From Bacteroides caecimuris (GTDB taxonomy: Bacteria; Bacteroidota; Bacteroidia; Bacteroidales; Bacteroidaceae), in contig NZ_CP015401.2 of the NCBI RefSeq assembly GCF_001688725.2, positions 4,410,001 through 4,474,000 of the forward strand: a stretch of 64,000 nucleotides of DNA, written 5' to 3'. Both the position numbers and the translations under genes were made by a program. This document shows, one piece after another, positions 36,259-47,300 of this stretch (its first letter is position 1; the number at the start of each line of letters is the position of its first letter). Under the pieces are notes generated by a model. That model was not told the DNA's origin, made no database searches, and worked only from the letters and a program-made list of their open reading frames with translations.

Positions 36259-37398
36259 TTATTTTTTATATTTTTCGTAATAAGCTTTTGCTTCTATCAG
36301 GGTGCAGCCGCTTGTCTGTATGGTCAGTTGAGTGCTGCCTTCGGCTCCTTTTGCCCAACTACTTCCGTAGAGAAGGTCGGACTTGTTGACGCCTTTTCTC
36401 CATAATATATCCGCATTGTTATTGAAGAAGGTGATAAACTTCTTCTGATAAATGGGTTCCAAATTATCATCTAAAATGAGTTTCACAAAATAACGGATGA
36501 ATATTCCTTTGAACAGTCCGCCATCACCGTTTCCTTCGTCTCGGAGAAGATTGTTTCCTGCGTCAATCATGCTGCCGTCACTGATTCCGAAATAAGCGGC
36601 TTTGCGGGCGTCTTTCAGATATGATGCTTCTCCTGTAATCTTAAACAGTTCGTGGGCTGTTCCGAGAAATGTCCCTTGGTTATAACTTAATGTCAGGGTA
36701 TTTAAGTTATCCGTTCTTCCGTCTATATTGTCGTAGACAGCTCCTGTAGCAGGATTGAACAGATGTTCTCTTTCCCATTGGTAAATCTTGATAGCCCATT
36801 CTTTGTATTCCTCCACTTTTTCTATTTGATATAAGCGACAGGCGATGAGGCTGGCAGGACCGTTGGAACAGGCATTTTTGCTCCATACATCGCCGTGGTT
36901 CCATGCGATACCACCGTTGCAGTATTCTTCATTCCAACCTTCCTTAATCCAATCCCAAAGTTGCTTGGCTGTATCCAGATATTTAGCTTCATCGGTGACT
37001 TCATACAAACGTATCATGGTCAGGGCAATCCATTCCATGTCATCGTAGAAGTTATTCCAATAACTTCCGCCGTTCTTGGAATTGATGCCAGCATACCACT
37101 TGTCAAAGCAGTCTTTATATTTAGCATCATGAGTACGAATATAGGCATCAATCAATACGTCCATAGCATGCGCTTGCGGCCAGTAATGAAAAGCTTCGTC
37201 ATAACCGTCGCTTTCATAGTTGAAGTAATTGCCCGTTTCATTCCAGAAACGGTTAATTATGGTGACCGAGCTACTGTCTGCTGCTGCTTCCCAGTTGATT
37301 GTATAAAGTCCCTTGTCGTACATATACTCGTCTTCGATGTTGCCACAACTTTGGAACATCAGCGCGAGGAACGGGACACATAATAATAGTTTTTTCAT
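36259..37398 (-). CDS. GH76 endo-alpha-1,6-mannanase (lipoprotein), second paralogue
   Basis: 379 aa with lipobox FQSCG (Cys18). Catalytic Asp119-Asp120 in NNFYDDMEWIALTMIRL. GGIAWNHGDVWSKNACSNGP is a GH76 hallmark. It diverges strongly from the neighbouring GH76, so the two probably differ in location or chain-length preference, as known for paired surface and periplasmic GH76 enzymes in yeast-mannan loci. It lies 8 bp downstream of the SusE-like gene. Confidence 0.92.
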   Translation of the reverse strand: MKKLLLCVPFLALMFQSCGNIEDEYMYDKGLYTINWEAAADSSSVTIINRFWNETGNYFNYESDGYDEAFHYWPQAHAMDVLIDAYIRTHDAKYKDCFDKWYAGINSKNGGSYWNNFYDDMEWIALTMIRLYEVTDEAKYLDTAKQLWDWIKEGWNEEYCNGGIAWNHGDVWSKNACSNGPASLIACRLYQIEKVEEYKEWAIKIYQWEREHLFNPATGAVYDNIDGRTDNLNTLTLSYNQGTFLGTAHELFKITGEASYLKDARKAAYFGISDGSMIDAGNNLLRDEGNGDGGLFKGIFIRYFVKLILDDNLEPIYQKKFITFFNNNADILWRKGVNKSDLLYGSSWAKGAEGSTQLTIQTSGCTLIEAKAYYEKYKK

Positions 37399-37406
37399 AC
37401 ATCTTC

Positions 37407-39230
37407 TTAATTAACTGGTTCTATAGAATGGGTGTAATTTTCACCGGTAAAAATAACACGAACTTTTGTATTATTTCCTATGATTCCATCATTAAATTTC
37501 CATTTACGCTCCCATTGACCTGCTTCTGCATTATCATTTGTTTCCATGATATAGAAATAGGATGGATCTGGGTTTGCTCCTGGTACTACGTCTGTGTCGT
37601 TTTTGGTGCCCCAAATCAATTCGCTATCGTCCGCATATACCATTAGGAGTTTGTAACGATTATCATTATTACTATTATTACTAGGACTTATTGTACCTGT
37701 TCCCTCAAATACTCCATTTCCTATATAGGGTAAGTCAAGAAGGACATTTCGATCCCAGCAGTGCCATAGTCCCATTGATTTAATTTCTTTTGTAATGACT
37801 GATTTGTTGGAGAAATCTACCTTAATACGATAAATCCCGTCTTTTTCGACAGTGGTAATTCCGTCTCCACTTTTAATCTCTCCATCTTCTATATAGAAGA
37901 ACTTTGCATCTGCTTCTTGAGAAGAAGCCATCTTATAAGTCTTTCCTCCTTGCAGCCGGGTGAATATTTCAAATATGCCTTCTCCCAGTTTATTGTATTG
38001 CATGGCTTTACTGATATCATTTCCCCCTTCACTGGCTTCACCTGTCAAGAATAAGTTTTTAGGAGTTGTTTCCGGTTCTTCAGGAGATACACCGTCTCCG
38101 AGAGATACAAAATGTGTATAGTTTGCTCCGTTGAATTTAACGGTGACTTTGGTCATGCTACCATCAAACTGATTGTCAAATTTCCATTTGTGATTCCATT
38201 GTGGTTCACTACCTTCATTGATTCCATATTCTTTGATAAAGTAATATGAATCTTCTTGACCAGCTCCGTTCGGAGATGAATCTACGTCATTCAATGTTCC
38301 CCAATACATATCTTTATCGCTGTAAGACATCAACAGTTTGTAACGTTGGTCTTTTCCCCAGCTCTCCTGTTTAAACGTTACTTTGCCTTCTCCTTCAAAT
38401 ATTCCGTTACCTTTGTAAGACAGTTCGAAAATAACCTTGTTGCTCGGGCAGAAAAATACTCCTACTGATTTTACTTCCTGAATAGAGACTGAAGCAATAG
38501 AGAAGTCCATAGTGATGCGATAGATTCCGTCTTTTTCTACTGTCGTTTCGCCTTCGCCTTCTACAATTCTATTTCCATCAATGTAGAAATAGTTTGCGTT
38601 GTCATTGGTTTTATCTACCAGCTTATAGCTTTTTCCTCCTTTCAAACGGGTAAAGATTTCAAATGTTTCCTGTTCGGGTGAGGAACAAGGTACTGCTTGA
38701 CTGATATCACTTCCCCCTTCGGTTGCTTCACCGGTGAGAAATAATTGAGATGGAACCTCTGCAAATCCGAGCATACGGGTGATCGTCAGTTTATGTGAGA
38801 CATTGCTCATTGCCGTGCTCAGACCGCGTGATGCGATGACCGTCCAGATAATTGTACCTGTCTCTCCACTGTTCAATCCTGCTGCTGCACCTATTTTATT
38901 CAGTGTTTTATGACTGATAGTCGCGTAATTGCGCGCCCCGTTGTTGTCAGACAATACTTTGTAAAGAGGATTAGAGAAGTTTCCCCCTTCTTTGTCGAAA
39001 ACGATTTCGTAGAGCGGTGAGCCACTGTCTTCAGCTTTCGCTGCTTCCCATTCGAAGAACAGGGAAGCGGTAGCAGATGCTACTAGTTCTACACTTTTTC
39101 CGCTGATTGGTTCATAAAGTTGATTCACCGGGCTTACTGCCGTATCTCTGTATTCCATATCTTCCGTACATGAGAAGATGATTGCCAATGTAGTGAATAA
39201 GGCGACTACTTTTGTTATTTTTGTTTTCAT
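37407..39230 (-). CDS. SusE/SusF-like surface glycan-binding lipoprotein
   Basis: 607 aa. Lipobox IIFSCTED (Cys21). A SusE-type Ig domain covers about 25-155. Two homologous binding modules of about 210 residues follow in tandem: both begin LFLTGEA(T/S)EGG and share FEIFTRL-GGK, TTVEKDGIYRI, and a C-terminal KV-V-F-G-NYTH. They probably hold mannan at the surface for the GH76 enzymes and SusCD. The module duplication is clear from sequence; the ligand is inferred from the operon. Confidence 0.88.
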   Translation of the reverse strand: MKTKITKVVALFTTLAIIFSCTEDMEYRDTAVSPVNQLYEPISGKSVELVASATASLFFEWEAAKAEDSGSPLYEIVFDKEGGNFSNPLYKVLSDNNGARNYATISHKTLNKIGAAAGLNSGETGTIIWTVIASRGLSTAMSNVSHKLTITRMLGFAEVPSQLFLTGEATEGGSDISQAVPCSSPEQETFEIFTRLKGGKSYKLVDKTNDNANYFYIDGNRIVEGEGETTVEKDGIYRITMDFSIASVSIQEVKSVGVFFCPSNKVIFELSYKGNGIFEGEGKVTFKQESWGKDQRYKLLMSYSDKDMYWGTLNDVDSSPNGAGQEDSYYFIKEYGINEGSEPQWNHKWKFDNQFDGSMTKVTVKFNGANYTHFVSLGDGVSPEEPETTPKNLFLTGEASEGGNDISKAMQYNKLGEGIFEIFTRLQGGKTYKMASSQEADAKFFYIEDGEIKSGDGITTVEKDGIYRIKVDFSNKSVITKEIKSMGLWHCWDRNVLLDLPYIGNGVFEGTGTISPSNNSNNDNRYKLLMVYADDSELIWGTKNDTDVVPGANPDPSYFYIMETNDNAEAGQWERKWKFNDGIIGNNTKVRVIFTGENYTHSIEPVN

Positions 39231-39254
39231 ATTAATTTCCTTTTAATAGGGTGA

Positions 39255-40874
39255 TTAGTTAGAATATCCGGGATTGTTAGGGGCTAGATTCGGATTTAGG
39301 TTGATTTGGCTTTGAGGAACTGCCCATAAATAATCTCTGTTTTCATCGAACTGACGTTTATCCAGTCGGATAGGATTACCGTTGTTGAAGTTTGCGCCAT
39401 AGACATATCCTTCAAGGTATTCTTTTCCGGCTTTCCAGCGTTTGATATCATACCATCTCAATCCTTCGAGGGCTAGTTCGCAACGGCGTTCGTTACGGAT
39501 GATTTGTCTCATTTCCGCTTCTGTCTTTTCGGTAGGATAAGCTTTTGCTTCTTCTGTGAATCCAGCTCTGTTTCGGAGTGGGAGTATGGTCTGATTCCAG
39601 ATAGTAGCATCCATGTTTCCTTTCTCAAATTGAGCCTCTGCATACATTAACAAAATGTCGGCATAACGTATGATGCTAAGATTTACCCCAGAATTCATAT
39701 CACCTTTTGCTTGTGGGCTATAGTATTTGCGGGTGTAATATCCGGTAGCAGTTTTGTTACTTCCGGCTTCATACTTATCCACTGTGTTGGATTGCGGATT
39801 GATTTGAATGATAGTGCCTGTACTACCGTCCGAAACATTCTTACTCCAGTCATAACCGTCATAAACAACAGTGGCGGTCAGCCGCAAATCGCGGTTGGCA
39901 TACGGAGTACTTGGATTGTATAACGGGCTATTTTCATTAAATGCTTTGCCATCTACCATTAAATAACTGTCTACTAACGATTGTTGCGGAGCGCGGTTAC
40001 AAAGACGTGCACCAACTGATAGCGGAGCCATATCTGACATCTCACCCCATGTCAGTAGGAAAGGAACGTATGCACGGTCTAGAATAATCTCCTGATTATA
40101 TTCGTTTGTCTCTTCAAAAACACTACGATAAGTGGGGAGAAGGCTGTATGTGCCATATTCATTCTGTTTCTTTATCAGATTATCGCAATATTTGATAACG
40201 TTATCCCAGTCACTGTCCATTAGGTAGACTCTCGCCTGTAGAGCACTGACCGCTCCTTTGGTAATTTTGCCTTGTTCAGCATCTTGCAGTTGGTCACGGG
40301 TGGGAAGTGCGTTTGCTATATCTTCTAATTCCTGATGGATGAAGCTGATGATGGTAGCACGTGGAGTACGGGCAATGGAGTTGGATTCATCAATTGTAAT
40401 ATCTTTGTCAAAGAATGGCACATCTCCATACAGATTAGTTAGCCGGAAATAGATAAAGGCACGGATAAAACGAATTTCGGCAATCATGCGTGCTTTGACA
40501 GCTACATTCATTCCCGGAACCAGATCTACTTTCTCCAGAAATACATGGCAGGTTTTGATACCACCGTATAGATCCTTCCATTCATTTTTAAAGAGTTCTA
40601 AAGAAGGAGTGCCCATACCTTTGCGAATGGCACGCGGGTCGGTTACATTTCTTCCGTCGAATACATTGTCACTCAGACTTTCGTCCTGCCACATTCTTCC
40701 GGCATTGTACATTTGGCTGTAGGCCATGTTAACTACGTATTGTGCTTTCTCTGTGGAGTTCCAGAAGCTGTTGTCCGTGAATTTGTTGGACGGGGTATTT
40801 TCCATATCGTTGCAACCGGTCATCAGCACGGAAGCAAACCCAGTCACTAAATAGAGAAGTTTATATCTTTTCAT
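39255..40874 (-). CDS. SusD/RagB-family outer-membrane lipoprotein
   Basis: 539 aa. Lipobox MTGCND (Cys21). The TPR-containing SusD fold is shown by AEIRFIRAFIYFRLTNLYGDVPFFD, the RYADILLMYAEAQ segment and the C-terminal RRCELALEGLRWYDIKRW. It forms the lid of the SusC transporter and binds oligosaccharides. Twelve bp downstream of susC. Confidence 0.96.
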   Translation of the reverse strand: MKRYKLLYLVTGFASVLMTGCNDMENTPSNKFTDNSFWNSTEKAQYVVNMAYSQMYNAGRMWQDESLSDNVFDGRNVTDPRAIRKGMGTPSLELFKNEWKDLYGGIKTCHVFLEKVDLVPGMNVAVKARMIAEIRFIRAFIYFRLTNLYGDVPFFDKDITIDESNSIARTPRATIISFIHQELEDIANALPTRDQLQDAEQGKITKGAVSALQARVYLMDSDWDNVIKYCDNLIKKQNEYGTYSLLPTYRSVFEETNEYNQEIILDRAYVPFLLTWGEMSDMAPLSVGARLCNRAPQQSLVDSYLMVDGKAFNENSPLYNPSTPYANRDLRLTATVVYDGYDWSKNVSDGSTGTIIQINPQSNTVDKYEAGSNKTATGYYTRKYYSPQAKGDMNSGVNLSIIRYADILLMYAEAQFEKGNMDATIWNQTILPLRNRAGFTEEAKAYPTEKTEAEMRQIIRNERRCELALEGLRWYDIKRWKAGKEYLEGYVYGANFNNGNPIRLDKRQFDENRDYLWAVPQSQINLNPNLAPNNPGYSN

Positions 40875-40886
40875 ACTGTTGTTTGA

Positions 40887-43800
40887 TTAAAATTCAATGT
40901 CTACACCAAATCCGAAATAACGCAGAGTAGGATACGAACGCCCACTATTGGCACCGCTTGTGCTCATTTTGGAATCAAATTCGGATGATTCCGGGTCTAT
41001 AAACGAGTTGTTGCTGAATGTCAGTAAGTTCTGACCGTTTATATACAAGCGGGCTTTTTGCATTCCCAAATGTTTAGTCCATTCTTTGGGCAGGGTATAA
41101 CCAATCGTGAGGTTTTTCAACCGCAAGTATTTACCGTCTAGCAAGAAGAGGTCGGAGCCGTTTCCATTGCCGTAGTTGTTTCTGTTGGAGTCAGAACCTG
41201 GCGCTGCTAATCTTGGCCAGCGGGCCTCGGTATTGGTTGGTGTCCAGAAATCCAGTTGATGTTTATAAATGGTATAAGAGTAGTTGGCGTGATATGGTTC
41301 TATCAATTCACCACGCAACATCATGTCACGTTTGCCTACTCCTTGCCAGAACATACTGAAATCGATCCCTTTCCAGTTCAGACCGTAGGTGAATCCGAAA
41401 GTATAACGTGGGAAGGCATTACCAAGAATAAACTTATCTTTTGAGTCGATGATACCGTCGTCATTTCGGTCTACAAATTTAATATCTCCGGGTTGTACCT
41501 TAGCTCCTACTGGTATGGCAGACGCTTCAATTTCATCGTAACTTTGGAAAAATCCTGCCATCTTATAGCCATAATAAGAGTTCAAGGGAACACCGACCCG
41601 GATGATACGGCTTAACTCTTCCACTTGGGTAATTTGTTCGTCTCCGGGGAATTCTAATACCTTGTTCCAAGAATCTCCCAAATTAAAGTTGAAATTGTGA
41701 GTAAACGCCCCAGTTTTCAATCGATAGTTGACAGATAGATCCCATCCCTGGTTTTGCATCTTGCCGATATTTGCCATAGGCATTTCTGTACCGAATACGG
41801 AAGAAATCAGCGGTTTCATTAAGATGTCATTCGTTCTTTTATGGAAGTAATCGAAAGTGACAGTCAGACTGTTTTGTAGGAAAGAGGCATCGACACCGAT
41901 ATTGAATGTTTGGGTTTTTTCCCAAGTCAGATTTTCTAGTCCCAGTTTGAATCCGGCTCCCGATACAGTTTTGTTATTGTAGGCATAGCTGTTGTCATAC
42001 ACGTCATATACGGTAAAACGGTCGTAAGTACCGATTGCTTGACTGCCCAAGATACCGTAAGAGGCTCGTAACTTCAAGTCGCCTATCTTTTCTTTATAAA
42101 ACTCCATGAAGGATTCTTCTGTAGGGCGCCACCCCAAGGAAACTGAGGGGAAAAAGCCCCAACGATAGTCCTTGTGGAACTTAGAAGCTCCGTCGTAGCG
42201 AAAACTGAATTCTGCATAATATCTGTCGGCATACGAATAACCTGCACGTCCAAAGAAGGAGGTTATGCTGGTACGGTTACTGTCGTCAACGGAAGTTTTT
42301 CCTGTGATGTTTCCCGGCTCACTGGTTGTTTCGTCAGTAGCAATACCTAAATCGGGGTCTACATACTTCTTTTCTATTTCGTTACTGCTTTGTGTGTATG
42401 ACTCGTTGGTCAATCCTACTAGACCGTTGACCGTATGCTTGCCGAATGTTTTGTTGTAATCCAATAGCAGTTGAGTATTGATAAGATAGGCGTTACTGTT
42501 CCAGTTACTGGTTTTGTTGTTCTCTTTTTTGATTGGACGCGGTTCTGTGGCTTCTTCGCTACTATAATAAGCCACTGCATGATTCCTGGTAAAACGTGTG
42601 TCGTTCATGATGTCAGCACCGAACACTCCTTTCAATTTTAATCCGTCAATAATCTTCATTTCGGCGGAAACGTTTGTGTTGATGTAGTTATTACGGTATT
42701 TATTTCTTCCACCCGCTTCCAACTGTCCCAGCGGGTTGAACTCGGACAATATATCATTCAGCAGGTATCGTCCGTCTGCTGATTTCATTTTATAGTAATA
42801 GTAGGTCGGGGTACGGGCGGCATCTACTTCCAGGCTTCCTCCGGTAGTGCTTACACTGTTGTTGCGGGCATAAGCAAGGATTCCGGTCAGTTTGAAGCGT
42901 CCGAGCTCAGTACTCAGACTTGTGCGGAAGTTGTAGCGTTGAACACCGAAAGAGTCGTTTCCTACATAGTTGCTTTCCTGATCGTAATAACCCATTGAAA
43001 TCATGTAGGTAGAGTGTTCGCTACCTCCGGATACGCTTAGGTTATAATTCTGTTGCATGGCTGTTCGCATAATCTGGTCAAAGAACCAGCTCTCTTCATT
43101 CTGATGAGCGGCTAAATCGCGGATTTGGTCAGGAGTATACTTGGGAGCATTGCCTGCATTGGTTTCTGCAAGATTTCTCAGTGTTGCGTTTTGATAGCCT
43201 GCTACCGGAGAGAACAGGATGTCCGGGTTTTCCCAACCTATCATGCCGCTCAAGCGGACTACCGGACGCTGGTTCTTTTTCCCTTTTTTGGTGGTCACCA
43301 CTACTACACCGTTGGAAGAACGTGAACCGTAGATAGCGGCCGTTCCTGCATCTTTCAAGATAGAGATGTTTTCGATGTCCATCGGATTCAGCTTATTGAA
43401 GCTTTCACCGTCAGCTACCAGTCCGTCTATCACAAATAGAGGGCTATTGTCATTCAGCGTACTGATACCACGGATATTGAAATTCGTTTTGTTATCATTC
43501 GGGTTGTGGTTACGTTGCTGTATGATAACGTTCGGTGCTGCTCCTTGCAATGCCTGAGTCATGTTTGCCACCGGACGGTTTTCAATCATGTCGGCTTTTA
43601 CTTGGTCTACCGCACCTACCGCACTTTTACGGGTTGTTGTGCCATATCCTACTACAATAACTTCATCGAGGACTTTCGTGTCTTCTTTCATGCTAATGGA
43701 AAGAGAACTCTTTCCGTTAACCGGAAACTCTAGAGTAGCATAGCCGATGTACGAAAAAACTAGTGCATCATTGGCGTCACATTGAATGGAGAAGTTGCCG

Positions 43801-44024
43801 TTGATGTCTGTAATTGTTCCGATTCCCGACTTGCCTTTTACACTTACGCTTACTCCGATGAGAGGTTCACCGGATACATCTTTTACCGTTCCTTTTACGA
43901 GGGTATTCTTCGTTTGCGAAGTGTTCAATATGCTCGCTTGTCCGGCATTAATGTCGGGCGCCAGAATAAATAAGGAGGCTATAGCGAGACTGAAAAACAA
44001 AAGTTTATACTTTCTACAAGTCAT
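40887..44024 (-). CDS. SusC/RagA-family TonB-linked outer-membrane transporter
   Basis: 1045 aa. Signal peptide, then a carboxypeptidase-regulatory-like domain (VKGTVKDVSGEPLIGVSVSV) at about 42-120, a TonB box region (LDEVIVVGYGTTTRKSAVGAV), plug domain (NFNIRGISTLNDNSPLFVIDG, AAIYGSRSSNGVVVVTTKKG) and a 22-strand barrel ending in an aromatic (VDIEF). It imports mannan oligosaccharides with SusD. It is the first gene of the operon; no TAnnTTTG element was found in its upstream region, which fits control by the divergent hybrid regulator. Confidence 0.96.
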   Translation of the reverse strand: MTCRKYKLLFFSLAIASLFILAPDINAGQASILNTSQTKNTLVKGTVKDVSGEPLIGVSVSVKGKSGIGTITDINGNFSIQCDANDALVFSYIGYATLEFPVNGKSSLSISMKEDTKVLDEVIVVGYGTTTRKSAVGAVDQVKADMIENRPVANMTQALQGAAPNVIIQQRNHNPNDNKTNFNIRGISTLNDNSPLFVIDGLVADGESFNKLNPMDIENISILKDAGTAAIYGSRSSNGVVVVTTKKGKKNQRPVVRLSGMIGWENPDILFSPVAGYQNATLRNLAETNAGNAPKYTPDQIRDLAAHQNEESWFFDQIMRTAMQQNYNLSVSGGSEHSTYMISMGYYDQESNYVGNDSFGVQRYNFRTSLSTELGRFKLTGILAYARNNSVSTTGGSLEVDAARTPTYYYYKMKSADGRYLLNDILSEFNPLGQLEAGGRNKYRNNYINTNVSAEMKIIDGLKLKGVFGADIMNDTRFTRNHAVAYYSSEEATEPRPIKKENNKTSNWNSNAYLINTQLLLDYNKTFGKHTVNGLVGLTNESYTQSSNEIEKKYVDPDLGIATDETTSEPGNITGKTSVDDSNRTSITSFFGRAGYSYADRYYAEFSFRYDGASKFHKDYRWGFFPSVSLGWRPTEESFMEFYKEKIGDLKLRASYGILGSQAIGTYDRFTVYDVYDNSYAYNNKTVSGAGFKLGLENLTWEKTQTFNIGVDASFLQNSLTVTFDYFHKRTNDILMKPLISSVFGTEMPMANIGKMQNQGWDLSVNYRLKTGAFTHNFNFNLGDSWNKVLEFPGDEQITQVEELSRIIRVGVPLNSYYGYKMAGFFQSYDEIEASAIPVGAKVQPGDIKFVDRNDDGIIDSKDKFILGNAFPRYTFGFTYGLNWKGIDFSMFWQGVGKRDMMLRGELIEPYHANYSYTIYKHQLDFWTPTNTEARWPRLAAPGSDSNRNNYGNGNGSDLFLLDGKYLRLKNLTIGYTLPKEWTKHLGMQKARLYINGQNLLTFSNNSFIDPESSEFDSKMSTSGANSGRSYPTLRYFGFGVDIEF

Positions 44025-44366
44025 ACCTTGTTTTGATTTAAGGAATTAAATTAAATGATTAAAATTCTCTGATGCTAGTTTTGATTTTGAATGGAGAGTA
44101 CTTTTAGGTCATACGTATTAGTGTTTAATGGATATAAAATAGTGTCTTGACCGTTATGAAAATCAGACGTTGCAAATATGGGGGTGGTGCTGAGGAATGT
44201 ATGTACGAATTTATGCCATTTATGTCTTTTCTTGATAAAATGGCAGGAATTGAGGAGGAAATGGCGGAAAATCGTGCAATTTATTATCTGTTTATTATTG
44301 GTGTAAGAAGTTTCTTTATTACTTTTGTATTAATGAACTGCATCTTTTGCTATTGAATGAAATACT
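44025..44366. promoter_or_regulatory. Divergent control region of the mannan PUL
   Basis: 342 bp between susC and its regulator. On the plus strand ATTG, 19 bp, TACTTTTG (44297-44327) is a good constitutive promoter for the regulator gene, 40 bp before its start. The susC side lacks a -7 match. A 69-codon open frame at 44147-44356 has no family resemblance and ends at the promoter, so it is not called. Confidence 0.6.
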
Positions 44367-47300
44367 TTGTTGCTTATGGGAAAAACATATCTTTCTCGAT
44401 TTTTCTTTTTTCTCGTTATCGGTTGGTGGAGTCTGTTGGATGTTGAGGCTACAGCATATAGTTTGCGTCAGTTTTCCAGCAAAAACGGATTGTCTAATAG
44501 CGCCATTCTTTCTATTTGTCAGGATTGTGATGGATTGATCTGGATTGGTTCGTGTGACGGATTAAATGTGTTTGATGGGACTGAACTCCGTTTGTATAAG
44601 CCTGTTGATGTCCGGAACAATTTGTCTGGTAACTTGATTGATAATATAATGGAAGCGGAAGACCATGTTTTATGGATACAGACGAATTATGGACTCGACC
44701 GTTTCGATACTCATTTGCAAACTGTTCAGCGATTTAAAGACTTTCAGGATATTAGCTGTATGGCAAAAACGCGGGAGAATGATGTCTTGGTCATTAAGGA
44801 TGACGGTTATATTTATTATTTTGATCGGAAAGGACTTAAATTCCACCGTTTGAATGCAAAGCGGTTAGCTTTTGAGGATATACAGTATATATGTGTGGAT
44901 AGTGCGAATGTTCTATGGATTTTTTCTTCCGGTGGTGATGTCCGTAGTTATGTTATTGAAAAGAAGGAAGATAGTATTCCGGAACTTATTCTTCAGTCGT
45001 TGTTTGAGCAGGAGGGAGAGTTGTTTTGGACATCAGGAGAAGGAGATTTGGTTTATTTTATTGACGATGCTTATGATCTTTATGAGTATGATTTGCGTAG
45101 CCGGAATAAATATTTCATAGCTGATTTGAAAGAGGAGATAGCTCAGCGAGGGCAGGTCTCTTCTATTGTCAAGCAAAGAGATGATTATTATGTCGGTTTC
45201 AAAAGCAGTGGATTGATTTGCTTGAAATATCAGTCCGACAGTAAGGTTAAATATGTCATGCAATCAATCGGCATTGAATCCGGCATTTTCTGTCTGTTTA
45301 AAGATCGATTTCAGGATATTATTTGGGTGGGAACTGATGGACAGGGGGTATATATGTATTTCATCGACCATTTTTCTATTCGGAATACTTTATTGGATAC
45401 TTCTGACTATCAAATTAACACTCCGGTGCGGGCTTTGTTTTTGGATGATGAGCAAACGTTATGGGTGGGGACTAAAGGAGATGGAATTTTGCGTATGCTC
45501 CGTTATGCTCCAGATACGGGAGGAAAGTTTGATGTGGAACGGTTGCATACAGGGAATAGTTCGTTGACGGATAATTCCGTTTACTGTTTTGCTCCTAGTT
45601 GTTGGAATCGACTGTGGATAGGAACGGAGCATGGGATGAACTATTATTCTTATCGGGAGAGAAAAGTAAAAGAGTTTCCTGTTATGGTTGACGGTAAGAC
45701 GTTGAGATATGTGCACTCTATATGTGAATTGAATGACAGTACGATTTGGGTGGCTACTGTAGGTGAGGGAATTGTGAAAATTGTGCTGAACGTTTCTGAT
45801 GGAGAACCTAAAGTTATGTTTACCCGAAGAATTGTGTTAGATGGAGGGAGAAGAGCCTCTAATTACTTTTTTACGTCTCATCAGGAAAATGATTCCATTT
45901 TATGGTTTGGTAATCGTGGTTATGGTGCTTACCGGATGAATGTGAAGACGGAGGTGATGATGCCATTTCGTTTTGACCAGGAAGTCAGTAACCAGGCTGT
46001 AAATGATATTTTTGCCATTCTTTCAAATAAAAAAGGCTATTGGTTGGGTACTAGTTTTGGGTTGACACATATGCAGTCGCCCGGTAATTATCGGGTATAT
46101 AATGAGGCAGATGGATTCCCCAATAATACGGTTCACGGCATTTTGGAAGATGGCGAACATAATCTTTGGCTAAGTACCAATCAAGGGGTGGTACGGTTTA
46201 ATATTGAGGCAAATACTGTCCAGGCTTATAATCGGCAGAATAATCTGGAAGTCACAGAGTTCAGTGATGGTGCTTTCTTTAAGGACGAGCGTACAGGGAC
46301 TCTCTTCTTCGGTGGAACGAACGGATTTATTACTATCAATGAAAACGATCTTACGGCTATGGAATATATGCCGAAATTGCAGTTTTACCGTCTATCTATC
46401 TTTGGAAAAGAATATAATATTTATCATTTTTTGCGGCAAGATAAAGAGGTGGAAGTGTTGGAACTGGATTATAGCCAGAATTTTTTCAATTTATCTTTTG
46501 TAGCTGTCGATTATATCAATGGTAATAATTATACTTATTCTTATATGATAGACGGACTAAGCAATAATTGGATAGAGAACGGCTCTTCTACAACGGCTGT
46601 TTTCTCCAATCTTCCACCCGGTCAATACACTCTTTGGGTGAAATGCCGGAGTAATATTATGGGTAAAGAAAGCAAGCCGTACTCTTTGGTCATTCGTATT
46701 GCTCCTCCTTGGTATATGACACAATTGGCTTATTGGGGATATTTCTTGCTGTTTCTTCTTTTGCTTTGGGGGCTTGTTTATATGGCTATTCGTCGCTATC
46801 GTCGGAAACGGGATATTATTATTGAGAAACTGAACCGACAAAAACGAGATGAAATTTATGAATCTAAATTAAGGTTCTTTACAAATATCACACATGAATT
46901 TTGTACACCTCTTACTTTAATATCAGGACCTTGTGAGAAGATTCTGTCCTATGCCGGAACAGATGGATATATCCGTAAATATGCTGATTTGGTTCAACAG
47001 AATGCACAGAAACTGAACTCGCTGATTCAAGAACTGATAGAATTTCGTCGGTTAGAAACAGGGCATAAGGTATTGGATATACAAGAGGTAGCTGTGGATG
47101 AGCATACTCGGGGCATTGCCGAATCTTTCGGTGAATGGGTGGAAAGTAGAAAGGTGGATTATCAACTAAATATTGAGGAGGGAGATCGCTGGAATACAGA
47201 TGTGAGTTGCTTGAGTAAAATTGTCAATAATTTGATATCGAATGCTTTCAAATATACCTCCGATGGCGGTAAGATAACTGTGGAGCAATGTATTGAAGGA

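Noticed and set aside
44147..44356. 69-codon plus-strand frame between susC and the HTCS gene
   Set aside because: No family resemblance; it covers the HTCS promoter and ends only just before the gene.
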